From: Flavisolibacter longurius
GTDB taxonomy: Bacteria; Bacteroidota; Bacteroidia; Chitinophagales; Chitinophagaceae
Assembly: GCA_014163555.1 (NCBI GenBank)
Contig: JACJGO010000002.1
Span: forward strand, 124,001-188,000
Direction: 5' to 3'
DNA length: 64,000 nt
The number at the start of each line of letters is the position of its first letter. Position 1 is the first letter of the stretch. The notes beneath the pieces were generated by a model that had not been told where the DNA came from, did not search any database, and was given only the letters and a program-made list of their open reading frames with translations. Shown here piece after piece: positions 7,158 to 15,779 of this stretch. The position numbers and the translations under genes were made by a program.

Positions 7158-8771
7158 TTGAAAAAATTATCACACATAGAATTATTCGCAGGTTGTGGGG
7201 GAATGTCACTAGGCCTTGAAACCTCAGGGTTTGAATTATACTTTGCAAACGAACTTTCTCCAATGGCTGGGGAAACATTTTCCTATAACCTGATGGGTGA
7301 GGACCTGAGAAAATTGGCAGATATAGGCCAGCCAGCAGAAAATGTACTTTGGATTAAAAGTAGTTATGAAAAAACTGACCTAAGAAATAGGCTTAGAGAA
7401 AACCCGTTTACTTTCGAGAAAGGAAAACATTTTGACCTTGATAAAAAAACAGATTTAGCTGGAAAACTTCTAATAGGGAATATTGATCACTTACTCAATT
7501 TTTTAGCCCATAATAAAAGTATTTGCCAGCACCTCCGTAATCAAGACATAGACCTTGTTTCCGGAGGTCCCCCATGTCAAAGCTTTAGTTTAGCTGGAAG
7601 AAGGGAAAAGGATAATCACAAAAATCTCCTGCCATTATCATTTGCACGATTTGCAGGGCTAATAAAGCCAAAAATGGTCTTATTAGAAAATGTAAAGGGT
7701 ATAACAAGTGCATTTACTGTTGGAGATAAAAAATATTATGCATGGCTCGAGGTAGCAAAGGCATTTTGTCTAGAAGGCTTTGTGCCCATTTGTATGATGG
7801 TGAATTCAAAATTCTTTGGTATCCCACAAAATAGGCCACGTTTTATTTTATTAGCTCTTCGTAAAGATATATGTAGAGAGCTTTTAAAAGTTAAATTAGA
7901 ACAGGCAAGTATAGATATTTTAACCTCCTCGTTTAATTTCTTCAACATAGTACAGGAGAATAAGAAATCATTGGACTTTGTTTCAAAGAAGGATTTAAGA
8001 TTGTATGATATTGAAAAAGAGCCTCATTTATTCAATGGGCAACTCCTGCCTTTAATAATAACTACAAAAGAAAACTTTGTTTCTTCAAAAGAAGCGATTG
8101 ATGATTTGTCAGTAAACAACAATTACGTTCTTGAAGGAATTAAGCCCTCAAGCTATGTAGTAAATCTTAATGAGATATTCAAACAAAAGGATAACTCAAG
8201 AAGTTATGAACTTACAAACCATGAACTTCGAAAACACAGCTTTGGCGTAAAAGCTAGGTTTAGATGGTTTCAACTCGTAAGTAGTAACCTAAATGGCTTA
8301 GCTCCCCATGCACTCAGACTGCTAGCTGGTAAACATGTAAGCGATGAAAAATTGAGTTTAATTTTTGAAAAAGTACAAGGTGAAGAAGTGTTAATAAAAC
8401 AAATAAAAGATGAAGCGCTGGTAAAATTAAACAGGCAAAACTTCGGTGATTTTATTAAATCTATCCAAACGAAAAAGCATAGTCAGCGTGCTTTAAGAGC
8501 CACAGAACCGGCTCCTGCACAACTGACAATTCCCGATGACCTGTGTCATTATTCTCAAACCCAATTGCGAACCTTAACTGTTAGAGAAATGGCAAGATTT
8601 CAATCGTTCCCAGATTGGTTCCAATTTAAATCAAAAGTAACAACAGGCGGGGACCAAAGAAGCTTTGAAGTTCCACAGTATACCCAAGTTGGTAATGCAG
8701 TTCCGCCCTTACTTGCTTATGAGCTTGGTAAAACAGTTTCAAGGTTATTAACACGTTTGAAAAATGGCTAA
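7158..8771 (+). CDS. DNA (cytosine-5)-methyltransferase
   Basis: A 537-residue C5-cytosine methyltransferase that transfers a methyl group from SAM to cytosine in a recognition sequence. Motif I is ELFAGCGGMSLGLE (8-21), motif IV holds the catalytic Cys140 in GGPPCQSFSLAGRR, motif VI is LLENV (175-179) and motif VIII is QNRPRF (224-229). A long target-recognition region follows, then motif IX (TVREMARFQSFPDWF) and motif X (QVGNAVPPLLAYELG). All catalytic motifs are present. The start is TTG at 7158 with no upstream ATG fitting the family. The gene overlaps the next by 8 nt. It is AT-rich, unlike genes outside 6.5-15.6 kb, which suggests acquisition by transfer. Recognition sequence cannot be read from the protein. 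Confidence 0.95.
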   Translation: MKKLSHIELFAGCGGMSLGLETSGFELYFANELSPMAGETFSYNLMGEDLRKLADIGQPAENVLWIKSSYEKTDLRNRLRENPFTFEKGKHFDLDKKTDLAGKLLIGNIDHLLNFLAHNKSICQHLRNQDIDLVSGGPPCQSFSLAGRREKDNHKNLLPLSFARFAGLIKPKMVLLENVKGITSAFTVGDKKYYAWLEVAKAFCLEGFVPICMMVNSKFFGIPQNRPRFILLALRKDICRELLKVKLEQASIDILTSSFNFFNIVQENKKSLDFVSKKDLRLYDIEKEPHLFNGQLLPLIITTKENFVSSKEAIDDLSVNNNYVLEGIKPSSYVVNLNEIFKQKDNSRSYELTNHELRKHSFGVKARFRWFQLVSSNLNGLAPHALRLLAGKHVSDEKLSLIFEKVQGEEVLIKQIKDEALVKLNRQNFGDFIKSIQTKKHSQRALRATEPAPAQLTIPDDLCHYSQTQLRTLTVREMARFQSFPDWFQFKSKVTTGGDQRSFEVPQYTQVGNAVPPLLAYELGKTVSRLLTRLKNG

Positions 8772-9060
8772 GTATACTCGGGTAAAAGGAGGAGAGAAAA
8801 ATGAAAAAACTGGGAAAAGGTGGACTAAGGACGAATTGAAAGAAGTTCTAAACTTATACTTATCAGATCCCAATTTAGGGATACATGAACATAACCCAGC
8901 TATCCAAGATCTAGGTGCTAGTTTAGGAAGGACTGTACGTAGTGTTGAAGCACAATTGCTAATGTTTCGGAACTTGGAGAAACATGGTGACTATGGTTAT
9001 GGTAATATGAATAAGATTTGTAGAGCTTTGTGGATTGAATATTTAAAATCAATAAAATAA
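8764..9060 (+). CDS. Small SANT/Myb-like DNA-binding protein
   Basis: A 98-residue protein overlapping the methyltransferase gene by 8 nt. Its core (RWTKDELKEVLNLYL ... HNPAIQDLGASLGRTVRSVEAQL) resembles the N-terminal module found in many bacterial HNH endonucleases, in which RWT-E-L-LNLY is followed by a GR-SV helix. Here it stands alone, with no HNH residues. It may be a specificity or scaffold subunit of the restriction system. DNA binding is inferred from similarity of pattern only. Confidence 0.6.
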   Translation: MAKYTRVKGGEKNEKTGKRWTKDELKEVLNLYLSDPNLGIHEHNPAIQDLGASLGRTVRSVEAQLLMFRNLEKHGDYGYGNMNKICRALWIEYLKSIK

Positions 9061-9100
9061 TAGCGAACTGCTATATTAAAACAACGAATAATAAACTGCT

Positions 9101-11410
9101 TTGAGAACTATCAATCTAACCCCGGACCCAAGGATTCTCCGGATGCTCGGCCAAATAGAGTTAAAAGGGTGGCAATGCATTGCCGAATTAGTCGACAACT
9201 CTATTGATGCAATGCTTAAATCAAACTACAGGGATAAACAAAACGAAATTCAAATAGAGATTCCCACGCGATCAGAAATTGTACGGGATAAACCATTATG
9301 TATAAGGGATAATGGGATTGGAATGACTGCCGAGGAGTTGGAGAATTGCCTCAAAGCTGGTTATACATCCCAAAGTAGTGACAATCTTGGCTTATTTGGC
9401 ATGGGATTCAATATAGCTACTGCACGATTAGGTGATGTGGTGGAGGTCTGGACTTCCACTAAGGTTATGGATCATGATATCGGAGTCCGAATTGATCTCA
9501 TAGAAATGCAGAGGACAAAAAACTTTGAAAGAGAGCTGCTTACCCGTAAGAAAACTTTTCATAATTCAGGCACTTCAATAGAAATATCGAAATTTCATCC
9601 TAGGGCAGAGAAACTACTAAATAGGGCACATATCCAGAAGGAACTTGACCGCATCTATTCTAAACGCCTTTTAGATGATTATAGAATATCTATAAAGACA
9701 AATGGCGTTCTATTAAAGCCTTTCGAATTTTGTGTTTGGTCTGAAGAAAGGTATGTTGAATATGAAGGAGAGAAAATCCACGCGATTCAACATTTTTCAC
9801 ACCAGTTTGATGATCGCTATTATTGCGCCAGGTGCTTCATTTGGATCGATGATTACGAGCATGATATTTCTACTGAAACCGTTTGCCCAAACTGCCATGA
9901 GGCAGATATGATTCAATCAAGAAAAATTAACATCAGGGGATGGGTGGGCATTCAACGTTACAATGACCTAGAGCATTATGGAATTAATATTATAAGAAAT
10001 GGTAGGATAATCAAAAAGTTGGACAAATCGTTATTTACATGGCAAGATCGAAATAATGTAAATAATGGTGAGTCAATAAAAGATTATCCTATTGATACAA
10101 CCACGCAGGGCGGTAGAATAGTAGGTGAAATTGTAGCCGATTTTATTACTCCCACTTATACAAAGGATAGTTTTGAAGAAACAGATAGGCATTGGCTAGA
10201 TGCTGTTGAAGTAGTTAGAGGTAAAGGACCGCTGCAGCCAAAAATTGGCGAAAAGTTGAACTTCGCAAAAAACCAGTCACCGTTAGCAAAATTGTTTTAT
10301 GGATATCGAAAATCACATCCACCAGGGTTAAGAAATTTAATTCCAGGCACAAAAACAGGACAAGGGCTATATACAGAAGCTAAAAGGTGGGCAAGTTTAT
10401 TTTACGAAGGTGATCCCGAATACCAATCTGATGCAAAATGGTATGAAGCAGTTTTAGCTGCTGAATTTCCTGAAGATGATGACGATTCGGACCCAACTGA
10501 CGGTGTAGATCCTACCGCAGGAGCAAGCTCAAAATCAAATTATACAACAGGGGGAAAACAACCACTACCAGTATTTGGTGATGATAATGATATATATGAG
10601 GAACTGTTCCCGGGAAAGAAAGTAGTGATCAAAGAGCAAGAATATGACCTAAGACCATTACTGAACCAAATACCTTATAGTATTACAATATTTAATTATT
10701 GGCCTTCCATTGAGCTTAAATCTCCAATAATATTTGAAGCAAAGCAAGCCTCTAAATTCAAAGTATACATAAACAACCATCATCCTTTGTTCAAAGACTT
10801 TGCTGATGGGTGGGAGGATTTAATCCTCATGGAAATCGCCACACGTTATTATGAGAAAGTAAATGATTTGGATGTATGGCCGGTTAGTAGGATATACTAC
10901 GAGCTTAAATGCAAATATCTTGGTGAAAAGATGCTCAATGTACAAGCCTTAGTAACTGAAGCAAAGGCTTTGATAACAGATATACAAAATTTTCTCGTTA
11001 ATGAATATAGTGATGTTGAATTCAGTACTACACCTTGTTTAAGTGCAGATAATGTCAAAATTCTTAAGCATAATTTTTTGCAAGTAGAGATGAAAGGTTT
11101 AGGAAATATAGATGGTATCATCAAAACTACACAGTTTTTAAAGTACATGGATTTTGCCTATATAATAGATTTTATAAAATCCTTTCCAGATCTCATCTAT
11201 GACGAAAAATATTTCGTACTGCCTTATGCTTCCCTAGATGACGATGAAATAAAAGCAAGGCAGTTAGAACAATATAATGGATACTTTAATGATGTGAAAT
11301 GGTTTATATACGACCTAGCCAACTACACAGATGTATTGATTAAGCAGAATAAGAATTTAATAATTCGCAACAGGTTCAGTTTAGAATTTCTTAATGGACA
11401 ACTTGCATAG
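9101..11410 (+). CDS. GHKL ATPase of the paraMORC type, restriction system component
   Basis: A 769-residue protein starting at TTG 9101. The N-terminal ATPase has all GHKL motifs: N-box ELVDNSIDA with Glu29 and Asn33, G1 IRDNGIGM with Asp70, G2 GLFGMGFNIA (97-106) and SGTSIEI (156-162). A zinc-ribbon-like insert has Cys242, Cys245, Cys262 and Cys265. An S5-type transducer probably follows. An acidic linker near residue 465 (DDDDSDPTDG) leads to a C-terminal region of unknown fold. Iyer, Abhiman and Aravind described prokaryotic MORC and paraMORC GHKL proteins in restriction systems together with helicases and nucleases, and this neighbourhood matches that description. The 3' end overlaps the helicase gene by 17 nt. 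Role: probably ATP-driven clamping or remodelling of DNA. Confidence 0.85.
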   Translation: MRTINLTPDPRILRMLGQIELKGWQCIAELVDNSIDAMLKSNYRDKQNEIQIEIPTRSEIVRDKPLCIRDNGIGMTAEELENCLKAGYTSQSSDNLGLFGMGFNIATARLGDVVEVWTSTKVMDHDIGVRIDLIEMQRTKNFERELLTRKKTFHNSGTSIEISKFHPRAEKLLNRAHIQKELDRIYSKRLLDDYRISIKTNGVLLKPFEFCVWSEERYVEYEGEKIHAIQHFSHQFDDRYYCARCFIWIDDYEHDISTETVCPNCHEADMIQSRKINIRGWVGIQRYNDLEHYGINIIRNGRIIKKLDKSLFTWQDRNNVNNGESIKDYPIDTTTQGGRIVGEIVADFITPTYTKDSFEETDRHWLDAVEVVRGKGPLQPKIGEKLNFAKNQSPLAKLFYGYRKSHPPGLRNLIPGTKTGQGLYTEAKRWASLFYEGDPEYQSDAKWYEAVLAAEFPEDDDDSDPTDGVDPTAGASSKSNYTTGGKQPLPVFGDDNDIYEELFPGKKVVIKEQEYDLRPLLNQIPYSITIFNYWPSIELKSPIIFEAKQASKFKVYINNHHPLFKDFADGWEDLILMEIATRYYEKVNDLDVWPVSRIYYELKCKYLGEKMLNVQALVTEAKALITDIQNFLVNEYSDVEFSTTPCLSADNVKILKHNFLQVEMKGLGNIDGIIKTTQFLKYMDFAYIIDFIKSFPDLIYDEKYFVLPYASLDDDEIKARQLEQYNGYFNDVKWFIYDLANYTDVLIKQNKNLIIRNRFSLEFLNGQLA

Positions 11411-13082
11411 CATAGAAAAAGGGTTCCTTGGAATTGAAAGATTAACCAAAGGGCCATGGCAGGCTTTTGAAAGAGGTATTGCTCGACTTCTTGCTCATCG
11501 CGGCTGGGATTCCTATGACGTAGTTGGCGGTTCAGGTGACAAAGGCGCCGATATACTAGGTTCAGTAAATGGTGTAGAAAAAATTTTCCAAACTAAGTTT
11601 TACCAATCTAACTATTCCTTAAGTGTAGATATCGTCAAAGATGTAGTTCGGGCAATTGAATTTTACGGGATACAAGAAGGAGTTTGTGTATCCAATAGGG
11701 CATTAGGGGCAGAACAGAAAAGGAAGCTTGAGCTATATAGAAAACAAGGTTATAAAATTGATACGTTTATTGGCAACAAAATTTTAGAAACCTTCAAAAG
11801 CCTACCCACATGGGCAGCAGAGAAGAGAAAGCTTAGGCCATACCAAAGGGAAGCTGTTGATAAAATTATCTCTTCCTATGAAAAAGGGGCTGCAAGAGGA
11901 TTGGTAACATTAGCTACAGGTTTAGGTAAAACATTCGTTGCAGGTTGCTTTTTAAGGTGGTTATTTGAGCATTACCCAACCTATAATGTTTTAGTACTTG
12001 CTGATAAAAAGGAATTATTGATTCAATTTGATAAATCGATATGGACGAATCTTCCAAAATTTATTGCAACACATATATTACACGAAAGTGAGAAGCCTAG
12101 TTTTAACGAAGGTATTTTGCTGTCAACGTTTCAAAGTTTAGAGGGGTATTTAGAAAAGAACCCTGGGCTAGTTTTTGATATAGTTATTGTAGATGAAGCG
12201 CACCATGCAGCAGCGGATACGTTTCTTTCAACAATTGAAAGGATAAACCCAAAGTATTTATTAGGACTTACAGCAACACCTTTCCGCAAGGATCAGAGGA
12301 GCATTAAGAAGATTTTCGGTGAACCTTTAGTAAAATACGATGTAATAAAAGCACTTCAAAGGGGGTATCTGGCCAATATTGATTATAAGATTAAAAATGA
12401 TAACATTGACATAGATTGGGTCTCTAAGGAAAGCAAGAAGGGTTATACAATAAGACAACTTAATAAGCGCCTTTTTATTCCTCAAAGAGATGAGGAAATA
12501 TGTGATACCATCTTCAAGTATTGGAACTTTAAAAAGCCTCAAAGAGGAATAATTTTTTGTAACAGTAGTGAACATGCAGAAAGAGTAGAACAATTATTAA
12601 GAACTGGATTTGACTTTCCAGCAAGGTCATTGACTACACGTGTTGCTGATGCAGATGAACGGGCGAGAAGATTGAGGCAGTTCAGGGTTGGGGAAATAAA
12701 AATTCTTACATGCTATGATATGTTGAATGAGGGTGTTGACATTCCAGATGTTGATTTTTTAGTTTATTTGAGAGTAACTCACAGTCGAGTTATCTTTCTC
12801 CAACAACTTGGAAGGGGACTAAGATTTAAGGAAGGAAAGACATTGCTTGTACTTGACTTTGTAGCGGATATCCGGAGATTAGCTGGGCTTAGGCTCTTTA
12901 AAAATGAGTTTGAAGATTATAAACTAGGATCCAAAAATGAGAAGGAAGTTGAGGAGTTGAAACTTCCTTCTCATTTTGAGCTCCGGTTCTTTGATGAAAC
13001 ATCGAAGGACTTTTTGAATTTAGTTAAAGCTGATGCTTCAGAATTAGAAGGCGTCGATGAGGATCACGTAATCTATTTATAG
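11394..13082 (+). CDS. Mrr-type nuclease fused to superfamily II helicase
   Basis: A 562-residue fusion. Residues 1-130 form an Mrr-like restriction endonuclease domain with the catalytic set Asp53 (GDKGADI) and Gln66-x-Lys68 (FQTKFY), and Glu26 as a possible fourth residue. From residue 145 there is an SF2 helicase: Walker A ATGLGKT with Lys179, DEAH 267-270, GLTATP (291-296), and motif VI QQLGRGLRF near 470. It should translocate on DNA and cleave it, serving as the effector of the restriction system. The start overlaps the GHKL gene by 17 nt, so expression is coupled. The gene meets the DUF262 gene tail to tail with 14 nt between stops. Confidence 0.9.
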   Translation: MDNLHSIEKGFLGIERLTKGPWQAFERGIARLLAHRGWDSYDVVGGSGDKGADILGSVNGVEKIFQTKFYQSNYSLSVDIVKDVVRAIEFYGIQEGVCVSNRALGAEQKRKLELYRKQGYKIDTFIGNKILETFKSLPTWAAEKRKLRPYQREAVDKIISSYEKGAARGLVTLATGLGKTFVAGCFLRWLFEHYPTYNVLVLADKKELLIQFDKSIWTNLPKFIATHILHESEKPSFNEGILLSTFQSLEGYLEKNPGLVFDIVIVDEAHHAAADTFLSTIERINPKYLLGLTATPFRKDQRSIKKIFGEPLVKYDVIKALQRGYLANIDYKIKNDNIDIDWVSKESKKGYTIRQLNKRLFIPQRDEEICDTIFKYWNFKKPQRGIIFCNSSEHAERVEQLLRTGFDFPARSLTTRVADADERARRLRQFRVGEIKILTCYDMLNEGVDIPDVDFLVYLRVTHSRVIFLQQLGRGLRFKEGKTLLVLDFVADIRRLAGLRLFKNEFEDYKLGSKNEKEVEELKLPSHFELRFFDETSKDFLNLVKADASELEGVDEDHVIYL

Positions 13083-13096
13083 AGGCAGATTGACAA

Positions 13097-14212
13097 CTAT
13101 TTTAAACTCTCCTTAATGAGTCTATTCACTAATTTGCCTCTATAATCTCTTGCAGGCTTACCGTTTACTCCTTCTCTAGAAAATTCTACGTATTTTCTAT
13201 TAGTTGCCGTAATTGAAGGATTAATCCCGGCTTTCAAAGCGTCTAAATACACCTGATTGTCTTCCTCTAGCTTTTGTAATTTACTTTTAAATTCTTTTCT
13301 GTTTATTGTAGAAACATCATATTTATATAACTCGATTATTAGTGTAAAAATGTTGGCTTTATTAAACCAATATGATGTAGGGTTAAGGCTAAGTTTATTA
13401 ATAAACTTCAAAGTCGAAATTAAGGTATGATCTATTTCACTTGCTTCTGGAAAATCTTCAAATTTTGCTTCGATATAACTCTGGACTTTTAAATTTCTAT
13501 TAAAATAGCTTTCCTCACATATTGTCGCGATTAGGGTGAGGATGAATTGCAAGGAAAGCATTCTGTTCACATCATTTTCTGTGAAGACATTATACTGCTC
13601 ATGAAAAAAATCTAGATAATAATTCCTATTTGATGCTGAAATTTCATAGTTAACTAATTCCATGTTTAAATTAAGCTCTGCCTCTATCATCTGCTTTCCA
13701 AAACAAATAAATTCACTATCGCCCCATTGCGCGTTTAATCTTTCGGTAGTGTTTAAAGCGTACTCAGTGCTGTTGATTCTTTGAAATATGTCCTTTATTT
13801 GTTTTTCATTTGCATTTTTTAAATACCTCACTGATACTTCATAACCTAGAAAATCTTTTTTTTGAGTCTCTTCTAGTTCTGAAAATTTTTTTATTGGAAT
13901 ATTATCTAAAGCAAAGACATCGTATTCATTTATATAATTCTGAATTGTAGTTAGACGTTGTTGCCCATCAACGATTAATTCATTAATTCCAAGGTTAACT
14001 GTGTCAATTTTCCCTGGAGCTATGTAGACCTCGGGAAAAGGAAAATTTTTTAGAATGGTTTCTATAAAATCGTATTTGTGCTGTTTACGCCAAACCAGCT
14101 TTCTTTGAAAGTCTGGAGACGGATCCAGTTGTTTACTTTCCAACTTATTATATAGCTGTATGATTTTTTCATTATTTGCAGGAATGCTACTAATTAATTT
14201 ATCATCTTTCAT
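13097..14212 (-). CDS. DUF262 protein (GmrSD N-terminal / ParB-like fold)
   Basis: A 371-residue DUF262 protein. The hallmark is IVDGQQRLTTI near residue 80, preceded by the FQRKLVWRKQHKYDFIETIL segment. DUF262 has a ParB/sulfiredoxin-like fold and in GmrSD enzymes hydrolyses nucleotides to drive a DUF1524 HNH nuclease. Here no DUF1524 HNH motif is visible in the C-terminal half, so the nuclease partner would have to be another protein. It is the last gene of a three-gene operon and overlaps the upstream nucleotidyltransferase-fold gene by 4 nt. Possible roles are nucleotide-dependent sensing of modified DNA, or a second effector in the island. Confidence 0.85.
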   Translation of the reverse strand: MKDDKLISSIPANNEKIIQLYNKLESKQLDPSPDFQRKLVWRKQHKYDFIETILKNFPFPEVYIAPGKIDTVNLGINELIVDGQQRLTTIQNYINEYDVFALDNIPIKKFSELEETQKKDFLGYEVSVRYLKNANEKQIKDIFQRINSTEYALNTTERLNAQWGDSEFICFGKQMIEAELNLNMELVNYEISASNRNYYLDFFHEQYNVFTENDVNRMLSLQFILTLIATICEESYFNRNLKVQSYIEAKFEDFPEASEIDHTLISTLKFINKLSLNPTSYWFNKANIFTLIIELYKYDVSTINRKEFKSKLQKLEEDNQVYLDALKAGINPSITATNRKYVEFSREGVNGKPARDYRGKLVNRLIKESLK

Positions 14213-14925
14213 AATGTCTGCGAGTTTAGCTTGTACCTTAAGTTATTAATGTTAGTTAAATGATAGTCCATGAAATAAAACCAATTTTGATAGATCGCAA
14301 TTCCAACTTTCCTATTCAATTTTTTATATAATAAACCTTTCAAATCTTGATACTTACCATCGACGCAAAACTCAAATCCTTGAGGCTTGAAATCAGGGCG
14401 AAACCATCCTTTTGTATAATACTCAAAATATTTATAACAAATTGGAACATTGTATCGTTTTATTTGTCCCTCGGAATAATATTCATTTACCCTCCATTGG
14501 TCTCTGTAGGCTGCTGTATAATTGTATAGCTTTCTCCCAATACTCTCGTATAAACTATTTGAAATCACTGCTATGTCTAGGTCCGATTTATCTTTATTGA
14601 GCTTAGACCGTGAATATAATGAGTCAAATTCATTAAACAGATTATTAGGTTTCAAGCTAAAACCAAGTTTACCAGAACCAACAATGAGTACTTCTCTTAT
14701 ATGAGTTGAAAACGTTTTTGAAATAAGGGATTTAATTGTGTATTCTAAAGAGGGATCATTAAGATAACCTTGGAAAAAATATGTTGGTAGTTCAATGAGA
14801 TGTTTCTGAAATATTTCTTCTGGGTTTAGTTTTTCTTCTCTTATATCTGTTTTAAACAAAAGGAGCCTTTCTTGTATTGTCATTTGAAGTTGTATAACAG
14901 GGATTGTAATGTATACATAATTCAC
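14209..14925 (-). CDS. Predicted nucleotidyltransferase-fold protein
   Basis: A 238-residue protein with a Pol-beta-type pattern: VGSGKLGFSL (82-91) followed by SDLDIAVIS (114-122) with Asp115 and Asp117 as candidate metal ligands. The GTG start at 14925 overlaps the glycosylase stop (GTGA overlap), which supports it; an in-frame ATG at 14883 is the alternative. The C-terminal half is rich in Tyr, Trp and Lys. Such domains transfer nucleotides to RNA, protein or small molecules, or make signal nucleotides, but it does not look like a CD-NTase to me. It lies between a DNA glycosylase and a DUF262 gene and probably works with them. Confidence 0.6.
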   Translation of the reverse strand: MNYVYITIPVIQLQMTIQERLLLFKTDIREEKLNPEEIFQKHLIELPTYFFQGYLNDPSLEYTIKSLISKTFSTHIREVLIVGSGKLGFSLKPNNLFNEFDSLYSRSKLNKDKSDLDIAVISNSLYESIGRKLYNYTAAYRDQWRVNEYYSEGQIKRYNVPICYKYFEYYTKGWFRPDFKPQGFEFCVDGKYQDLKGLLYKKLNRKVGIAIYQNWFYFMDYHLTNINNLRYKLNSQTL

Positions 14926-15581
14926 CTATTATTATAGAAGTTGCATTTTTCTTTTAATGGACATTTTTCATGGAGAATATTTTGAGCTTTACAGATTAGA
15001 GCAGCAAAATCCAGAATTGCCCAATTCAATTTTTTTGTATCAACATGATAAACCACTTTATACGAAAGGTCTTGTAAATAAGGATCATACCTAATATCGG
15101 CGAGCTTTCTTGGACCGAAAAACCTTTCTAAAACTCTTGCCATATTTACGTCAACTAATGGACTCGGTTCATTGAAAATGACTAATTCAACTGCATTAGC
15201 AATGTACTGTCCCATGAATGGGATTGACTCTAATTCTTTCCTATCTTTTGGTAGCCTGCCATTTCTTTTCACCATTTCGGTAGCCAAATTTTTTAACCTA
15301 CTTGAACGTTGTCTATATAAACCAATTGGTTTTAAGTAATCTTCAATTCCTTTGAGATCAGCATCGGCTAACGATTGCCAATTGGGAAATTCAACAATAA
15401 AGTCTGGATAAAACTTTGCTACAGTTTCTGCCCGGGTCCTTTGTAATAGTACTTCTGCGATAACATATTGATAGTGGGTTAACCCCTTCTTTCGCCAATA
15501 AAATTTTCTTCCATTTTTTTTATACCATATCAGGAGTTCTTCTTGAAAAAACTTTACCTTTTCGTACGGCACTATTTCCAT
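14922..15581 (-). CDS. HhH-GPD DNA glycosylase, probable T:G mismatch (Mig-like) type
   Basis: A 219-residue member of the EndoIII/MutY superfamily. The helix-hairpin-helix segment IPFMGQYIANAVEL is followed by the catalytic Asp144 in LVDVNMARV. Tyr126 stands where EndoIII has its catalytic lysine and MutY a serine; in the plasmid-borne Mig.MthI thymine glycosylase, the companion of a C5-methyltransferase, this site is tyrosine. The iron-sulfur loop reads C197-x6-H204-x2-C207-x5-C213, so the second cysteine of the usual four is histidine. MutY's C-terminal NUDIX-like domain is absent. It likely excises T from T:G pairs produced by methylcytosine deamination. First gene of the minus-strand operon. 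Confidence 0.85.
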   Translation of the reverse strand: MEIVPYEKVKFFQEELLIWYKKNGRKFYWRKKGLTHYQYVIAEVLLQRTRAETVAKFYPDFIVEFPNWQSLADADLKGIEDYLKPIGLYRQRSSRLKNLATEMVKRNGRLPKDRKELESIPFMGQYIANAVELVIFNEPSPLVDVNMARVLERFFGPRKLADIRYDPYLQDLSYKVVYHVDTKKLNWAILDFAALICKAQNILHEKCPLKEKCNFYNNR

Positions 15582-15687
15582 TTCCTAAAAATAAGTCAAC
15601 TGCTTTTCTGTTAGCAACAGTCGATACTCATTTGTTTGTTTTTGGATTAAAAAATTTGCTTTTACAGAATGGCTTTTTATCAACGTT

Positions 15688-15766
15688 GGGTGGGGTCGAA
15701 CCACCGATTCGTCAGGGCGAGACAAGCACAGGATTTTCATCTCTTTGCTCTACCGGCAGCCCTTCA
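15688..15766 (-). pseudogene. Decayed tRNA-Phe-like sequence
   Basis: Read on the minus strand this keeps the pieces GGTAGAGCAAAG, the GAA anticodon with its right arm (ATGAAAATCCTGTG) and GGTTCGA of the intact tRNA-Phe at 19480-19552, with extra bases before the T arm and a broken acceptor. It shares the variant TTCATCTC (plus strand) with the second ghost at 17617-17658. The two ghosts bracket the hip genes. It cannot fold into a normal tRNA. Confidence 0.65.
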
Positions 15767-15779
15767 CCATATCACCTTC

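Noticed and set aside
6524-15581. Idea that the AT-rich island is a prophage or integrative element with its own integrase
   Set aside because: No integrase, recombinase, phage structural or transfer gene was seen, so only the tRNA ghosts point to mobility.
15688-15766. Functional second tRNA-Phe
   Set aside because: The acceptor and D arms do not pair and there is an insertion before the T arm, so it was called a remnant.
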